Positions 8,925-18,065 of a stretch of DNA of 64,000 nucleotides are shown piece by piece. A program made the position numbers and the translations under genes. The stretch's first letter is position 1. Every line of letters begins with the position of its first letter. The notes below the pieces were generated by a model. That model saw only the letters and a list, made by a program, of their open reading frames with translations, was not told the origin of the DNA and did not search any database. Origin of the DNA: Ignavibacterium sp. (GTDB lineage: Bacteria > Bacteroidota > Ignavibacteria > Ignavibacteriales > Ignavibacteriaceae); assembly GCA_018335755.1 (NCBI GenBank), contig JAGXRK010000045.1, positions 1 to 64,000 of the forward strand, given 5' to 3'.

Positions 8925-10360
8925 TGACAGACACATTGGATATTTTTGCTAAAACTAAAATTCTTGCAACTCTTGGACCTGCAACAAGTGAATTGGGTAT
9001 AATCAGGCAATTAATTCGTAATGGTATTGATGGTGTAAGATTAAATATGTCACACAGTGACCATTATTTTTATGAGAAGCTTCTTAATACTATTCATACT
9101 GCCTGCACGGAAGAAAATACTCCGCTTGCAATATTAGCTGATCTGCAGGGCCCCAAAATCAGAATAGGCGACCTCGAAGAACCTGAAATTGAGATAAAAG
9201 ATGGCAGCACTATTGAAATAACAACAGAGGATATCATTGGTAATGAAAAAATTATATCAGCGTCTTACAAATCATTGGTTGATGACTCATCAATCGGGGA
9301 CGAAATATTAATCGATGATGGTCTTATAAGATTAAAAATTACAGACAAAAAAGAACACTCCGTTATTTGTTTGATCCAAAGCGGCGGTATTCTATCTCCA
9401 CGAAAAGGAATGAATCTACCTGGAATGCAATTATCTACTCCATCTATAACTGAAAAAGATTTTAATGATCTCGAATTTCTTATTAAGCACCGCATTGATT
9501 TTATTGCACTATCGTTTGTTAGATCCCCGAAAGATATTTTTCTATTAAAGAGTTGGCTAAGAGAGAAAGGTAAAGAAATACCTGTTATTGCCAAGATTGA
9601 GAAAAAAGAAGCTATTGAAAATCTTAATGAAATTGTAAAAATTTCAGACGGAATAATGATTGCCCGCGGAGATCTTGGTGTTGAGTTTCCTCCGCAGGAA
9701 GTTCCTATTCTTCAGAAAAATATAATTACAAAATGTAATGAAATCGGCAAGCTGGTTATAACTGCAACACAGATGCTTGAATCAATGATCAACTCTCCAA
9801 TACCAACCCGTGCTGAAGCATCAGATATAGCAAATGCAGTTTGGGATGGAACCGATGTAGTAATGTTAAGTGGTGAAACCTCAATAGGTAAATACCCACT
9901 AAGAACCGTTTCAGTTATGAACGATATTATTATAAAAGCAGAGAGTATTGCTGAGCATCGGCAAAATGTTGTTTTTGCAATACCTGAAAATTATGAAGAA
10001 AATCTTTTTGATTCAGTAGGCCGTGCAATATCAGATATTAGTAAACAAATAAATGCTGATGCTATTGTTGTTCTCACAAACAAGGGACGAACTGCTGTAA
10101 ATATTGCAAAATTCAGGCCTGAATGTAAGATAATTGCAATTTCAAATAGTTTCGCAACTATGAATAAACTATGTCTGCGTTGGGGCGTTACATCATTATA
10201 TTCGGAGAAAATAGACAAAGAATACACTCTTGTAGATAATTCTAAAAAATTAATTGTTGATGCCGGACTTGTTAAAAAAGGCGATATGATTATTTTTACT
10301 GCCGGTGCACCTTATAAAGAAAAAAGCAGATTTAATTGGTTTAGGTTTGAAGCTGTATGA
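8924..10360 (+). CDS. pyk: pyruvate kinase
   Basis: This enzyme converts phosphoenolpyruvate and ADP to pyruvate and ATP, the last step of glycolysis. Motifs read in order are: KILATLGPAT at the N-terminus; RLNMSHSD (substrate and K+ site); the B-domain lid (about 80-165); AKIEKKEA with the catalytic Lys; MIARGDLGVE; ITATQMLESM; and a C-terminal allosteric-type domain with VVLTNKGRTA. The 478-residue length is normal, without the extra phosphohistidine-like domain of some Gram-positive enzymes. The start overlaps the lon-like stop by one base. The downstream radical SAM gene begins 8 bases after its stop, so the three genes are likely co-transcribed. Confidence 0.95.
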   Translation: MTDTLDIFAKTKILATLGPATSELGIIRQLIRNGIDGVRLNMSHSDHYFYEKLLNTIHTACTEENTPLAILADLQGPKIRIGDLEEPEIEIKDGSTIEITTEDIIGNEKIISASYKSLVDDSSIGDEILIDDGLIRLKITDKKEHSVICLIQSGGILSPRKGMNLPGMQLSTPSITEKDFNDLEFLIKHRIDFIALSFVRSPKDIFLLKSWLREKGKEIPVIAKIEKKEAIENLNEIVKISDGIMIARGDLGVEFPPQEVPILQKNIITKCNEIGKLVITATQMLESMINSPIPTRAEASDIANAVWDGTDVVMLSGETSIGKYPLRTVSVMNDIIIKAESIAEHRQNVVFAIPENYEENLFDSVGRAISDISKQINADAIVVLTNKGRTAVNIAKFRPECKIIAISNSFATMNKLCLRWGVTSLYSEKIDKEYTLVDNSKKLIVDAGLVKKGDMIIFTAGAPYKEKSRFNWFRFEAV

Positions 10361-10368
10361 GGTAATGT

Positions 10369-11394
10369 ATGAAAGTGATAGATCTTAAAGAAGCTAGATG
10401 GTGGCATCCTACAGAGCGTAATAAAATTTTATGTACTCTATGCCCTCGGTATTGTGAAATAGGTGATGGGCAGATAGGTTTCTGTTTTATCAGACAGAAT
10501 ATTAGTGGCAAATTGTATACAACCGGCTACGGAAGACCAACCGGATTTGCTATTGATCCTGTTGAGAAAAAGCCCTTAAACCATTTTTTACCAGGTACTG
10601 ATATTTTAAGTTTTGGAACTGCAGGTTGTAATCTTGGATGTAAATTTTGTCAGAATTGGTCCATCAGTAAGGCAAAACTTGATGAAACAAATGCATTGAT
10701 AGCTTCTCCGGAGGATGTTGTAAGGCTTGCAAAAAAATATGCAGCTCCATCAATAGCTTTTACTTATAATGATCCAACTATATTCGGGGAATACGTTATT
10801 GATATTTCGAAGCTTGCAAGAGAAGAAAAAATTCATTCAGTAATGGTAACCGCAGGCTATATTGATAAGAACGCTCGCAAAGATGTATATAAATACATAG
10901 ATGCAGCTAATGTTGATTTGAAAGCTTTCACTGAATCTTTTTATTTTCAGAATACTCTTTCGCATCTTGAGCCTGTTCTGGATACATTGAAGTGGATTAA
11001 AAATGAAACTGATGTTTGGCTTGAAATCACTACTCTGCTTATACCAGATGAAAATGACTCTGCAGAGGAAATAAAACTTGAATGTTCTTGGATACTAGAT
11101 AACCTTGGTGACAGTGTACCATTGCATTTTACTGCATTTCATCCGGACTTTAAAATGAAAAATAAGAATGCAACTCCTCCATCTACTTTAATACGAGCAA
11201 AGGGAATAGCAGAGTCTTTGGGTTTAAAGTATGTTTACCTTGGTAACATCTACAGCCCTGAAAATCAATCAACTTATTGCCATCATTGTAAATCAATTTT
11301 GATTGAAAGAAACTGGCATTCCATTAAAATTAAGGATCTGCTTAATAATAAATGCCAAGTTTGCAGGACTGTGTTACCCGGAGTTTTTAATTAA
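10369..11394 (+). CDS. amrS: radical SAM protein of the AmmeMemoRadiSam (AmrS) family
   Basis: A 341-residue radical SAM enzyme with a pyruvate-formate-lyase-activase-like core. The 4Fe-4S/SAM motif is CNLGCKFC (Cys87, Cys91, Cys94). The N-terminal cysteine set typical of AmrS is present (Cys22, Cys25, Cys29, Cys39, in LCPRYCEIGDGQIGFC). The C-terminus has a further CHHC...CQVC ribbon. The family name comes from its fusion or clustering with AMMECR1 and Memo domains; neither partner gene is in this window. The reaction is not established to my knowledge. It starts 8 bases after pyk, with GAGGT overlapping the pyk stop as SD, so it should be translated from the same message. Confidence 0.85.
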   Translation: MKVIDLKEARWWHPTERNKILCTLCPRYCEIGDGQIGFCFIRQNISGKLYTTGYGRPTGFAIDPVEKKPLNHFLPGTDILSFGTAGCNLGCKFCQNWSISKAKLDETNALIASPEDVVRLAKKYAAPSIAFTYNDPTIFGEYVIDISKLAREEKIHSVMVTAGYIDKNARKDVYKYIDAANVDLKAFTESFYFQNTLSHLEPVLDTLKWIKNETDVWLEITTLLIPDENDSAEEIKLECSWILDNLGDSVPLHFTAFHPDFKMKNKNATPPSTLIRAKGIAESLGLKYVYLGNIYSPENQSTYCHHCKSILIERNWHSIKIKDLLNNKCQVCRTVLPGVFN

Positions 11395-11425
11395 GTAATA
11401 GTGTTAAAAAAATAATGAGAAAATA

Positions 11426-12196
11426 ATGACCGATCTCAAGGATAAAAAAGTGCTTATAACAGGCGCTTCTTCCGGTATAGGAAAAGCTTGCGCAATTGAA
11501 TTCGCTAAGTCAGGGGCAAATCTTTTATTAGTTGCCAGAAGAATGGACAGAATTATTAAGCTCTCTGATGACTTGGCTGGACAATATAAAATTAAAACCA
11601 AATCTGTTCAATTAGATGTAAGAAATTATGATGATGTAAAGAATTTATATAATAAGATTGAAAATTATTGGAAGAATGTTGACATCATTTTAAACAATGC
11701 TGGATTAGCCAGAGGCCTAAGTAAAATTTATGAGGGCGATACTGAGCACTGGGAAGAGATGATTGATACGAACATAAAGGGTTTATTATATATTACAAGA
11801 ACTTTTCTTCCGCAAATGATTGAAAAAATGGATGGACATGTTATTAATATTGGCTCTACTGCCGGACACGAAACATATGCGTTCGGAAATGTTTATTCTG
11901 CAACGAAGTTTGCCGTAAAAGCACTTTCTCAATCAATACGATTAGATGTGCTCGATAAAGGAATAAAGGTAACCAGTATTGACCCGGGTATGGTAATTAC
12001 AGAATTCAGTAAAGTTAGATTTTCCGGAGATGACTCAAGAGCCAATAAGGTGTATGAAGGCATTGAGCCCCTTGATGCAAAAGATGTTGCTGATGCTGTA
12101 ATCTTTACCGCTACCCGTCCTAAAAATGTCAACATCAATCAGATAATAATAACACCTATTCAACAAGCTTCATCAACACAAGTTTACAGAAAATGA
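11426..12196 (+). CDS. short-chain dehydrogenase/reductase (YdfG-like)
   Basis: A 256-residue NAD(P)-dependent oxidoreductase of the classical SDR family. The cofactor-binding motif is ITGASSGIGKA (residues 11-21), the structural motif is NNAG (90-93) and the catalytic residues are Ser144, Tyr157 and Lys161 (YSATK). A basic residue pair (Arg38/Arg39) after beta-strand 2 suggests NADPH preference. Closest in pattern to the YdfG-type 3-hydroxy acid/L-allo-threonine dehydrogenases, but substrate specificity cannot be read from the motifs. It lies 31 bases after amrS on the same strand and ends the lon-like operon. Confidence 0.88.
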   Translation: MTDLKDKKVLITGASSGIGKACAIEFAKSGANLLLVARRMDRIIKLSDDLAGQYKIKTKSVQLDVRNYDDVKNLYNKIENYWKNVDIILNNAGLARGLSKIYEGDTEHWEEMIDTNIKGLLYITRTFLPQMIEKMDGHVINIGSTAGHETYAFGNVYSATKFAVKALSQSIRLDVLDKGIKVTSIDPGMVITEFSKVRFSGDDSRANKVYEGIEPLDAKDVADAVIFTATRPKNVNINQIIITPIQQASSTQVYRK

Positions 12197-12333
12197 AAAG
12201 GCTGTAATAAAAGTTTTATTCCGAACTTGTTTCCGAATCTAACCATTTGTTCCAGGAATAAATTTAGAACCTGAAACGAGTTAAGGTTGGCAAATATAAT
12301 CTTTTTAGACTGTACCTTGGTTATTTAAAATAT

Positions 12334-12945
12334 CTAAATAAAAATACTAACGTCACCAGCCCCTTCCCGAATCACTAAAGGTTCTTCACCGCTCAAATCA
12401 ACAACACTTGATGGTTTATGACTTAATTTATCCGATGCCAGCATTAAATCTACCTGCGAGTTAAAAATATTTTTAATTTCAAACTGATCAAAAAGCGGTT
12501 CGCTTTTTCTGTTGGAGACACTAGTACTTACAATTGGATTACCTAAAAATTTAACAAGTTCTGAAGTAACTGCGTGATCTGGCACTCTTATTCCAACCGT
12601 TTTTCTTTTATCCCATAGTTTTTTAGGTACAATTTTAGCGGCGGGAAGTATAAAGGTGTAGGGTCCGGGAAGGAGCTTTTTCATGGATTTATATGCATAA
12701 TCTGAAACCTTTGCATAAGTAGCAACGTCTTTAAGATCAGAACAAATAAAACTGAACAGCTTGGTATCACTTTCATGTTTAATTGAAAAAAGTTGTTCAA
12801 TTCCTTCTTTATTGAACAAATCGCATCCTAAAGCATAAAATGTGTCTGTTGGAAATATTATTACGCCGCCATTTTTAAGAACATCTACGGCCTTATTAAG
12901 ATACCTCAACTGAGGATTATCAGGATGTAATTCATAAAATTCCAT
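12334..12945 (-). CDS. tsaC: L-threonylcarbamoyladenylate synthase (YrdC/Sua5 domain, short form)
   Basis: This enzyme makes threonylcarbamoyl-AMP from threonine, bicarbonate and ATP, the precursor of the t6A37 modification of ANN-decoding tRNAs. The YrdC fold is visible from the start: GGVIIFPTDTFYALGCD (residues 29-45), the KHESDTKLFSF substrate loop, then a C-terminal motif with KPSSVVDLSG and VIREGAGD. At 203 residues it is the single-domain TsaC/YciO form and lacks the Sua5 C-terminal domain. Its partners TsaB/D/E are not in the window. It converges on the SDR gene and diverges from rpmB; AAAGGG precedes the ATG. Confidence 0.88.
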   Translation of the reverse strand: MEFYELHPDNPQLRYLNKAVDVLKNGGVIIFPTDTFYALGCDLFNKEGIEQLFSIKHESDTKLFSFICSDLKDVATYAKVSDYAYKSMKKLLPGPYTFILPAAKIVPKKLWDKRKTVGIRVPDHAVTSELVKFLGNPIVSTSVSNRKSEPLFDQFEIKNIFNSQVDLMLASDKLSHKPSSVVDLSGEEPLVIREGAGDVSIFI

Positions 12946-13127
12946 TAATTTGCCCTTTCGACTAACTTTTTGCGGGAAAAAGACAGGTTAATTACAAAAA
13001 ATTATAAGTTTTTCAACCATAAAGATATAAGCTTATAAATGATTGTCAATCTCAATAGTCATTATTATTACTAATATTCAAAAATTTTTTAATTAAATAG
13101 TATTTATTTTTATTATCATTTATAATT

Positions 13128-13135
13128 ATATTTGC
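13128..13135 (+). promoter_or_regulatory. possible -10 element for rpmB
   Basis: The octamer TATATTTG lies 43 bases before the rpmB start codon in a very AT-rich divergent intergenic region (12946-13178). It matches the same element at the stronger prs promoter. The -35 region 17 bases upstream (TTATTT) is poor, so the call is tentative. Confidence 0.35.
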
Positions 13136-13178
13136 TTTTCAATATAAAATAGTAAATGTTTTTATCAAGGAGAATATA

Positions 13179-13418
13179 ATGTCAAGAAGATGCCAGGTAA
13201 CAGGAGTTGGTCCGGTATCGGGGAGCAACATTTCGCATGCTCATAATAAGACCAAAAGAAGATTTCTACCAAACTTACAGAAAAAGAAGATATGGGTACA
13301 GGAATTAAATAGATTTGTTACTGTTAAATTATCAACCAGTGCAATTAAAACAATAAATAAAAAAGGTACCGCTCACATTGCGAAACTGGTAAAAGAAAAT
13401 AAGATTAAAGTCAGATAA
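13179..13418 (+). CDS. rpmB: 50S ribosomal protein L28
   Basis: A 79-residue basic protein of the large ribosomal subunit. The N-terminus MSRRCQVTG and the following [18 protein letters not shown] stretch (here [15 protein letters not shown]), then [11 protein letters not shown], are diagnostic of bacterial L28. A strong AAGGAG SD sits 7 bases before the ATG. The usual partner rpmG (L33) does not follow; the gene is alone and ends in the bidirectional terminator shared with rplI. Confidence 0.95.
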   Translation: MSRRCQVTGVGPVSGSNISHAHNKTKRRFLPNLQKKKIWVQELNRFVTVKLSTSAIKTINKKGTAHIAKLVKENKIKVR

Positions 13419-13445
13419 TTACATTACTGAAATGTTTAAAATTAA

Positions 13446-13475
13446 AAAGGAAAGCTTTTCAGCTTTCCTTTTTTT
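13446..13475. terminator. bidirectional terminator between rpmB and rplI
   Basis: A 10-bp perfect stem (AAAGGAAAGC / GCTTTCCTTT) with a 6-nt loop is followed by a T7 tract on the plus strand. A T5 tract follows on the minus strand. It lies 28 bases after rpmB and 20 bases after the facing rplI stop, so it closes both transcripts. Confidence 0.88.
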
Positions 13476-13494
13476 ATTTTTAATAAAGAATAAA

Positions 13495-13938
13495 TTACTC
13501 GCGAACCACCCAAACCTTAATTTTAGTTGTTACACTTGGATGAAGCTTTATATTTACCCCATATATACCAAGTGATTTAATTGGTTCTTCGATATCAATT
13601 TTTCGCTTGTCAATATCATATTCTTTTTCTTTAAGTGCATCGGCAATCATTTGTGTTGTAACGGTTCCGAAGATTTTATCCTCTTCACCAACCTGCACAG
13701 GTATAGTAACAGAAATCTTGTCAAGTTCTGATGAAAGAACTTCAGCAGCAGTTAATTCCTGTTTGCTTCGTTTTTCAACTACTTTCTTTTCTTCCTCGAG
13801 GGCGCGAATATTACCTTTTGAGGCAGCATAAGCTATGCCTCTGGGTAAAAGATAATTTCGGGCATAACCGTCTTTCACGTCAACAACATCTCCGATTTTG
13901 CCAATTGATTCAAAATTTTGTCTTAATATTATTTTCAT
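13495..13938 (-). CDS. rplI: 50S ribosomal protein L9
   Basis: A two-domain large-subunit protein of 147 residues. The N-terminal domain carries the L9 signature (the segment between GKIGDVVDVK and LLPRGIA, including GYARNY), followed by the long connecting helix rich in K/E and a C-terminal domain (GIYGVNIKLHPSV). It is the last gene of the classical rpsF-ssb-rpsR-rplI operon, 20 bases after rpsR, with GGAG as SD. The bidirectional terminator follows immediately. Confidence 0.95.
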   Translation of the reverse strand: MKIILRQNFESIGKIGDVVDVKDGYARNYLLPRGIAYAASKGNIRALEEEKKVVEKRSKQELTAAEVLSSELDKISVTIPVQVGEEDKIFGTVTTQMIADALKEKEYDIDKRKIDIEEPIKSLGIYGVNIKLHPSVTTKIKVWVVRE

Positions 13939-13958
13939 TTGATCTCCTGAGTTAATTA

Positions 13959-14189
13959 CTACCTAACAGTATCAGAAACATAGGGCAGCATAGCCATATG
14001 TCTTGCACGTTTGATAGCAAGGGCTAATTGTCGTTGATATTTTGAGCTGGTGCCGGTAATTCTTTTAGGAATAATTTTGCCCTGCTCTGTAGTGTATTTT
14101 TGCAGCAACTTTATATCTTTATAATCAATATATTTAATATTGTTTTGGGTAAACCTGCAAACTTTTTTTGCTCGTACTTCCTTTTTCAT
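13959..14189 (-). CDS. rpsR: 30S ribosomal protein S18
   Basis: A 76-residue small-subunit protein that pairs with S6 on the platform of the 30S subunit. The S18 signature is clear: [34 protein letters not shown] and the C-terminal [17 protein letters not shown]. It lies between ssb (11 bases upstream) and rplI in the conserved operon order. Its single cysteine is not part of a CxxC zinc motif. Confidence 0.95.
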   Translation of the reverse strand: MKKEVRAKKVCRFTQNNIKYIDYKDIKLLQKYTTEQGKIIPKRITGTSSKYQRQLALAIKRARHMAMLPYVSDTVR

Positions 14190-14200
14190 ATTAAATTTTC

Positions 14201-14680
14201 CTACTTAATTAAGTCTGATTCTTCGTTAGATAAAAATTTATCGAATGAGTCTTCTGTATAGTCAACAGATTCTTCTTCTTCGGTAACAATAAGATCATCT
14301 TCTGCCTCTGAACCATTATTTTCAGAATTAGCTAATCTTTTATTCAAGAACTGAATTCTTCGAGCTTTAACTTCAACTATACTTCTGTGATGACCATCTT
14401 CAGATTTCCAGGTTCTGCTTTGAAGTTCTCCATCAACCAATACAGCCGAACCCTTTTTGAGTCTTTCCCTGCAACTCTCCGCTAATTTATTCCATGCAAC
14501 TACACCAACATAACATACATCTTCCTGCCATTGATTAGAACTATCTTTATATTTTCTATTAGAGGCAACAGAAAAATTTACAACAGGGGTTTTATTTGTT
14601 GTTTCCCTGAATATTGGATCTTTGGTTAAATTACCTGCCACAACTACATAATTGATTTCGGGCATTTTCAAATCGGCCAT
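14201..14680 (-). CDS. ssb: single-stranded DNA-binding protein
   Basis: An OB-fold ssDNA-binding protein of 159 residues that protects single strands during replication and repair. The OB domain (about 5-110) contains [23 protein letters not shown], a [18 protein letters not shown] stretch and [14 protein letters not shown]. The C-terminal tail is strongly acidic, as expected. However, it ends in [14 protein letters not shown] and not in the DDDIPF-type tip that recruits repair partners in most bacterial SSBs. The operon position between rpsF and rpsR is the conserved one. GGAGG lies 8 bases before the ATG. A second SSB with a canonical tip may exist elsewhere in the genome. Confidence 0.92.
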   Translation of the reverse strand: MADLKMPEINYVVVAGNLTKDPIFRETTNKTPVVNFSVASNRKYKDSSNQWQEDVCYVGVVAWNKLAESCRERLKKGSAVLVDGELQSRTWKSEDGHHRSIVEVKARRIQFLNKRLANSENNGSEAEDDLIVTEEEESVDYTEDSFDKFLSNEESDLIK

Positions 14681-14710
14681 TAGTTATTCCTCCGTACTGA
14701 GACTGTAAAA

Positions 14711-15133
14711 TTATTTATTATCGTTATCTTCTGTTTTTAATTTAATATCTTCTTCTGTGGTTTCAACAACTGAGGTAGGGATTATCTCTTCTTCAGCTGC
14801 AACAGATAGCGTTTTATTCTTTTCAATATGCTCTAAGGCTTCCTTACTAAGTTTTATTGTGAGAAAGCGAAAGATCTGCTCATCTAAAGTGTATAACCTA
14901 TCTAGTTTGGATATTAAATTGGAAGGGGCATCAAATCTAAAGACGGCATAATAACCAATTTTGCTTTTATTGACCATATAAGCCAGCCTTTTACGTCCCC
15001 AATTTTCAAATTCACGAAGTTCACCATTATTAGAAGCGATAAAATCTTTTATGCGGGTAATAATTGATTCGATTTGAGTATCATCAAGCGCTGCATTTAT
15101 CAGCACAGTGCTGTCATAGACGTTATTTTTCAT
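14711..15133 (-). CDS. rpsF: 30S ribosomal protein S6
   Basis: A 140-residue small-subunit platform protein. The ferredoxin-like S6 domain occupies residues 6-100 and includes YDSTVLINAAL, a WGRKRLAYMVNKSKIGYYAVF stretch (its first ten residues, WGRKRLAYMV, are the hallmark), and RFLTIKL. An acidic Glu/Thr-rich tail of about 30 residues follows, common in S6 proteins. It is the first gene of rpsF-ssb-rpsR-rplI. GGAGG is 12 bases before the ATG, a slightly long spacing. The leader holds a hairpin described separately. Confidence 0.95.
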   Translation of the reverse strand: MKNNVYDSTVLINAALDDTQIESIITRIKDFIASNNGELREFENWGRKRLAYMVNKSKIGYYAVFRFDAPSNLISKLDRLYTLDEQIFRFLTIKLSKEALEHIEKNKTLSVAAEEEIIPTSVVETTEEDIKLKTEDNDNK

Positions 15134-15167
15134 CCGTAAGTTTCACCTCCCTATGGACTATTATGGC

Positions 15168-15192
15168 TCCTGACAATTTATAAATTTCAGGA
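15168..15192 (-). promoter_or_regulatory. hairpin in the rpsF leader, possible autoregulatory site
   Basis: The 5' leader of rpsF can fold a 6-bp stem (TCCTGA / TCAGGA) capped by a second AATT..AATT pairing. It starts about 35 bases before the rpsF ATG and no T run follows it, so it is not a terminator. In many bacteria the S6:S18 complex binds an rpsF leader RNA to repress the operon. I do not see the published bulge sequence clearly, so the role is a guess. Confidence 0.3.
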
Positions 15193-15213
15193 ACAAGGTT
15201 ATGATAAATAATT

Positions 15214-15248
15214 TTTTAAAAATGCCGCTTAAATTACTTAATAAGCGG
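15214..15248 (-). terminator. terminator hairpin that includes the hppA stop codon
   Basis: A 7-bp perfect stem (CCGCTTA / TAAGCGG) with a 10-nt loop is followed on the minus strand by CATTTTT. The left arm covers the last hppA codons and the stop codon lies in the loop. It would separate hppA from the rpsF operon, giving rpsF a separate promoter in the remaining 80 bases. Confidence 0.55.
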
Positions 15249-17438
15249 TGCAATAACAAGAGCTACTACTGACATTAACTTAAGCAAAATATTCAAAGAC
15301 GGACCAGAGGTATCTTTGAATGGATCACCAACCGTATCTCCTACAACGGCGGCTTTATGTGGGTCTGAGCCCTTCAGATATTTTTGACCGTTTATTTCAA
15401 TGCCCTCTTCGAACATTTTCTTAGCGTTATCCCAGGCTCCTCCGGCATTTGCCTGAAAAATGGCCATCAATACACCAGAGACTGTTACACCGGCAATTAA
15501 TCCACCAAGCATCTCCTTACCGCCTGAAAAACCAGTGATAATAGGTATAACAACCGCTAGGAGACCAGGAAGTACCATTTGCTTAATAGCAGATTTGGTA
15601 GATATTTCAACACATTTACCATATTCGGCTTTTCCATCGGCTTTTTCAAAAGTATCAAAATCTTCTTTTGACCACGAACTCTTTTCTTTACCTTGATTTC
15701 TGCGCATAACATCCAGTGCTGCCATCAATTCAGGAATAGATAAAAATTGCCTTCTGACTTCTTCAATCATAGCCATTGCTGCTCGTCCAACAGCTTGCAT
15801 TGCAAGTGCAGAGAAAAGAAATGGAATCATAGCACCAATCAGTAATCCGCCCATTACCTGAGCTTTAGAGATATCGATTGATCTGATATCAGCAGATGTC
15901 ATATATGCACCAAAAAGTGCAAGAGCTGTTAAAGCTGCCGAGCCAATTGCAAAACCTTTACCTATGGCAGCTGTTGTATTGCCAACTGCATCAAGTTTAT
16001 CAGTTCTCTGGCGAACTTCCTTCGGAAGTTCAGACATTTCAGCAATGCCTCCTGCGTTATCAGAGATTGGACCATAGGCATCTACTGCTAATTGAATACC
16101 TAAGATTGAAAGCATTCCAACTGCAGCAATTGCAATTCCATAAAGGCCGCCAAAATAAAAAGCAGAAATAATTGCAAAAGCAATAATTATAATTGGAACA
16201 GCCGTAGATAACATACCTACGCTTAATCCTGCAATGATATTAGTAGCTGCTCCTGTCAATGATTGTCTTGCAATTCCTTTTACCGGTCCTTTTCCACTAC
16301 CAGTATAATATTCTGTTACCATTCCTATGCCAGCACCTGCAAGAATTCCAACTACAGTTGCGATGAAAATTCCTGTTGAAGTATATAAATTACCTTTAAT
16401 AGGATCGGCCCATTGATACAGTGGATCTTGATAGTGCCATTGTTCCGGAAGAAACCATTTAATAAGGAACCAGGAAGCTATAATCATTAGAATTCCGGCA
16501 ACCAGATTACCTTTGTTCAAAGCTTTTTGGGGATCGCCGCCTTCTTTAACTTTAACAAAGAAGGTACCGATAATTGACATAATAATTCCAACGCTTGCAA
16601 TCACTAGTGGTAACAATACCGCTCCAAGTCCATTAAAATTACCTTCAAATTCAGGAATAATGAAATATGCAGAACCTAAAACCATTGTTGCGATAATAGA
16701 GCCAACATAAGATTCAAAAAGATCTGCACCCATTCCAGCAACATCACCAACATTATCTCCAACGTTATCGGCAATAGTAGCCGGATTTAATGGATGGTCT
16801 TCAGGAATTCCAGCCTCAACTTTACCAACTAAATCAGCACCAACATCGGCAGCTTTTGTATAAATTCCACCTCCAACTCTTGCAAATAATGCTATAGAAG
16901 AGGCACCAAATGAAAAACCAGTAATAATAGTAATAACCCTATAAAGATCAGCCTGAGTATCCAATCCAAATAAATCACTGTAAAGAACAAATAACCCGCT
17001 CAGACCGAGTACCCCAAGCCCAACAACTCCTAACCCCATAACAGAACCCCCTGCAAAAGCTATTTCCAGGGCTTTACCTATACTAGTTCTGGCCGCATCA
17101 GTTGTTCTTACATTAGCCTTTGTAGCCACCCTCATACCAATAAATCCGGCCAAAGCGGAACAAAAAGCACCAACTATAAATGAAACACCAACTAATGGAG
17201 AAGAATCTGTTGAATTGGCACCACTAACAGCAAGCAGAATAGCCACTAATACGACGAATACCGCTAATACCCTGTACTCAGCTTTAAGGAAGGCCATTGC
17301 TCCCTCAGATATGTGTCCTGCAATTTTTTGCATGCGTTCATTACCAGGGGCCTGTTTGTTAATCCAGGATGACTTCCAAACTGTATAAAGTAATGCTAAA
17401 ACTCCAAAAAGCGGAATAATGTGAATAATTGAATCCAT
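15234..17438 (-). CDS. hppA: membrane-bound ion-pumping pyrophosphatase, K+-dependent type
   Basis: An integral inner-membrane pump that couples pyrophosphate hydrolysis to H+ or Na+ export. The 734-residue sequence has about 16 membrane helices. It contains the conserved acidic cytoplasmic motifs, such as [11 protein letters not shown] followed by [17 protein letters not shown], and near the end [17 protein letters not shown]. The residue that separates subfamilies follows GNTT: here it is Ala490 with Gly493 (GNTTAAIG). Known K+-independent enzymes have Lys and Thr at these positions, so this is a K+-dependent member, which can pump Na+, H+ or both. It sits 13 bases after pth, in a translation operon where pyrophosphate is produced. 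Confidence 0.93.
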   Translation of the reverse strand: MDSIIHIIPLFGVLALLYTVWKSSWINKQAPGNERMQKIAGHISEGAMAFLKAEYRVLAVFVVLVAILLAVSGANSTDSSPLVGVSFIVGAFCSALAGFIGMRVATKANVRTTDAARTSIGKALEIAFAGGSVMGLGVVGLGVLGLSGLFVLYSDLFGLDTQADLYRVITIITGFSFGASSIALFARVGGGIYTKAADVGADLVGKVEAGIPEDHPLNPATIADNVGDNVGDVAGMGADLFESYVGSIIATMVLGSAYFIIPEFEGNFNGLGAVLLPLVIASVGIIMSIIGTFFVKVKEGGDPQKALNKGNLVAGILMIIASWFLIKWFLPEQWHYQDPLYQWADPIKGNLYTSTGIFIATVVGILAGAGIGMVTEYYTGSGKGPVKGIARQSLTGAATNIIAGLSVGMLSTAVPIIIIAFAIISAFYFGGLYGIAIAAVGMLSILGIQLAVDAYGPISDNAGGIAEMSELPKEVRQRTDKLDAVGNTTAAIGKGFAIGSAALTALALFGAYMTSADIRSIDISKAQVMGGLLIGAMIPFLFSALAMQAVGRAAMAMIEEVRRQFLSIPELMAALDVMRRNQGKEKSSWSKEDFDTFEKADGKAEYGKCVEISTKSAIKQMVLPGLLAVVIPIITGFSGGKEMLGGLIAGVTVSGVLMAIFQANAGGAWDNAKKMFEEGIEINGQKYLKGSDPHKAAVVGDTVGDPFKDTSGPSLNILLKLMSVVALVIAPLIK

Positions 17439-17451
17439 TATTTAACTCCTG

Positions 17452-18060
17452 TTATTCATTTATATCAGATGTTCTGTTTTTTTTATTTTCTAAATTCTTA
17501 ATTCTTGAATACTCAGAAAGCATAAAGTCATAACCGTGTAATATGAACGATCGGTTAAGAATAAACATAAAATCGGATAACTTATTTATTGTATTTAATT
17601 CAATTTGACTAAACCCTGAAAGAACGTAGTCTGAAAGATCTTCCGCAAAATTTTCAGTGCCAATGCCAAATCTCAGTCTTGGAAAATTTTCCGATCCGAG
17701 ATGGTAAATGATAGAGTTTAACCCGTTATGTCCCCCGTCTCCACCGGATTTACGCAATCTGATTTCCGGAAAAATAAGGTTAACGTCATCAACCAAAACC
17801 AGTAAATTATCAACATCAATATTGTTATAACTTAAGCATTGATGAGCGGCTATACCGCTTTTGTTTACATAAGTTGTTGGTTTAACAAAGATAAATGGGT
17901 TACTTTCAATTTCCCCTTCAGCAAAATAAAAATCTGAGTTTGCCGGCTTAAAATTTAATTTTAATTTGGAGGCAAATATATCTAATAATATAAAACCTAT
18001 ATTGTGTCTTGTATTTTGGTATCTGTTACCAGGATTTCCAATTCCAAAAATACATTTCAC
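17452..18060 (-). CDS. pth: peptidyl-tRNA hydrolase
   Basis: This cytoplasmic esterase frees tRNA from peptidyl-tRNAs that drop off the ribosome. The 202-residue sequence has the N-terminal GIGNPGNRYQNTRHNIGF motif with catalytic His19. It also has VLVDDVNLIFPEIRLR with the conserved Asp, and the SGGDGGHNGLNSI loop. It lies 5 bases after rplY and 13 bases before hppA, an rplY-pth order found in many bacteria. A short basic, low-complexity extension follows the catalytic domain. Confidence 0.94.
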   Translation of the reverse strand: MKCIFGIGNPGNRYQNTRHNIGFILLDIFASKLKLNFKPANSDFYFAEGEIESNPFIFVKPTTYVNKSGIAAHQCLSYNNIDVDNLLVLVDDVNLIFPEIRLRKSGGDGGHNGLNSIIYHLGSENFPRLRFGIGTENFAEDLSDYVLSGFSQIELNTINKLSDFMFILNRSFILHGYDFMLSEYSRIKNLENKKNRTSDINE

Positions 18061-18065
18061 AGAAA

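Noticed and set aside
12197..12333. Terminator between the SDR gene and tsaC
   Set aside because: Short repeats such as CTAACC/GGTTGG are present but no stem with a T run could be built.
15896..16171. Open frames on the plus strand within hppA
   Set aside because: They mirror the hydrophobic codons of the pyrophosphatase and have no start signal or family motif.
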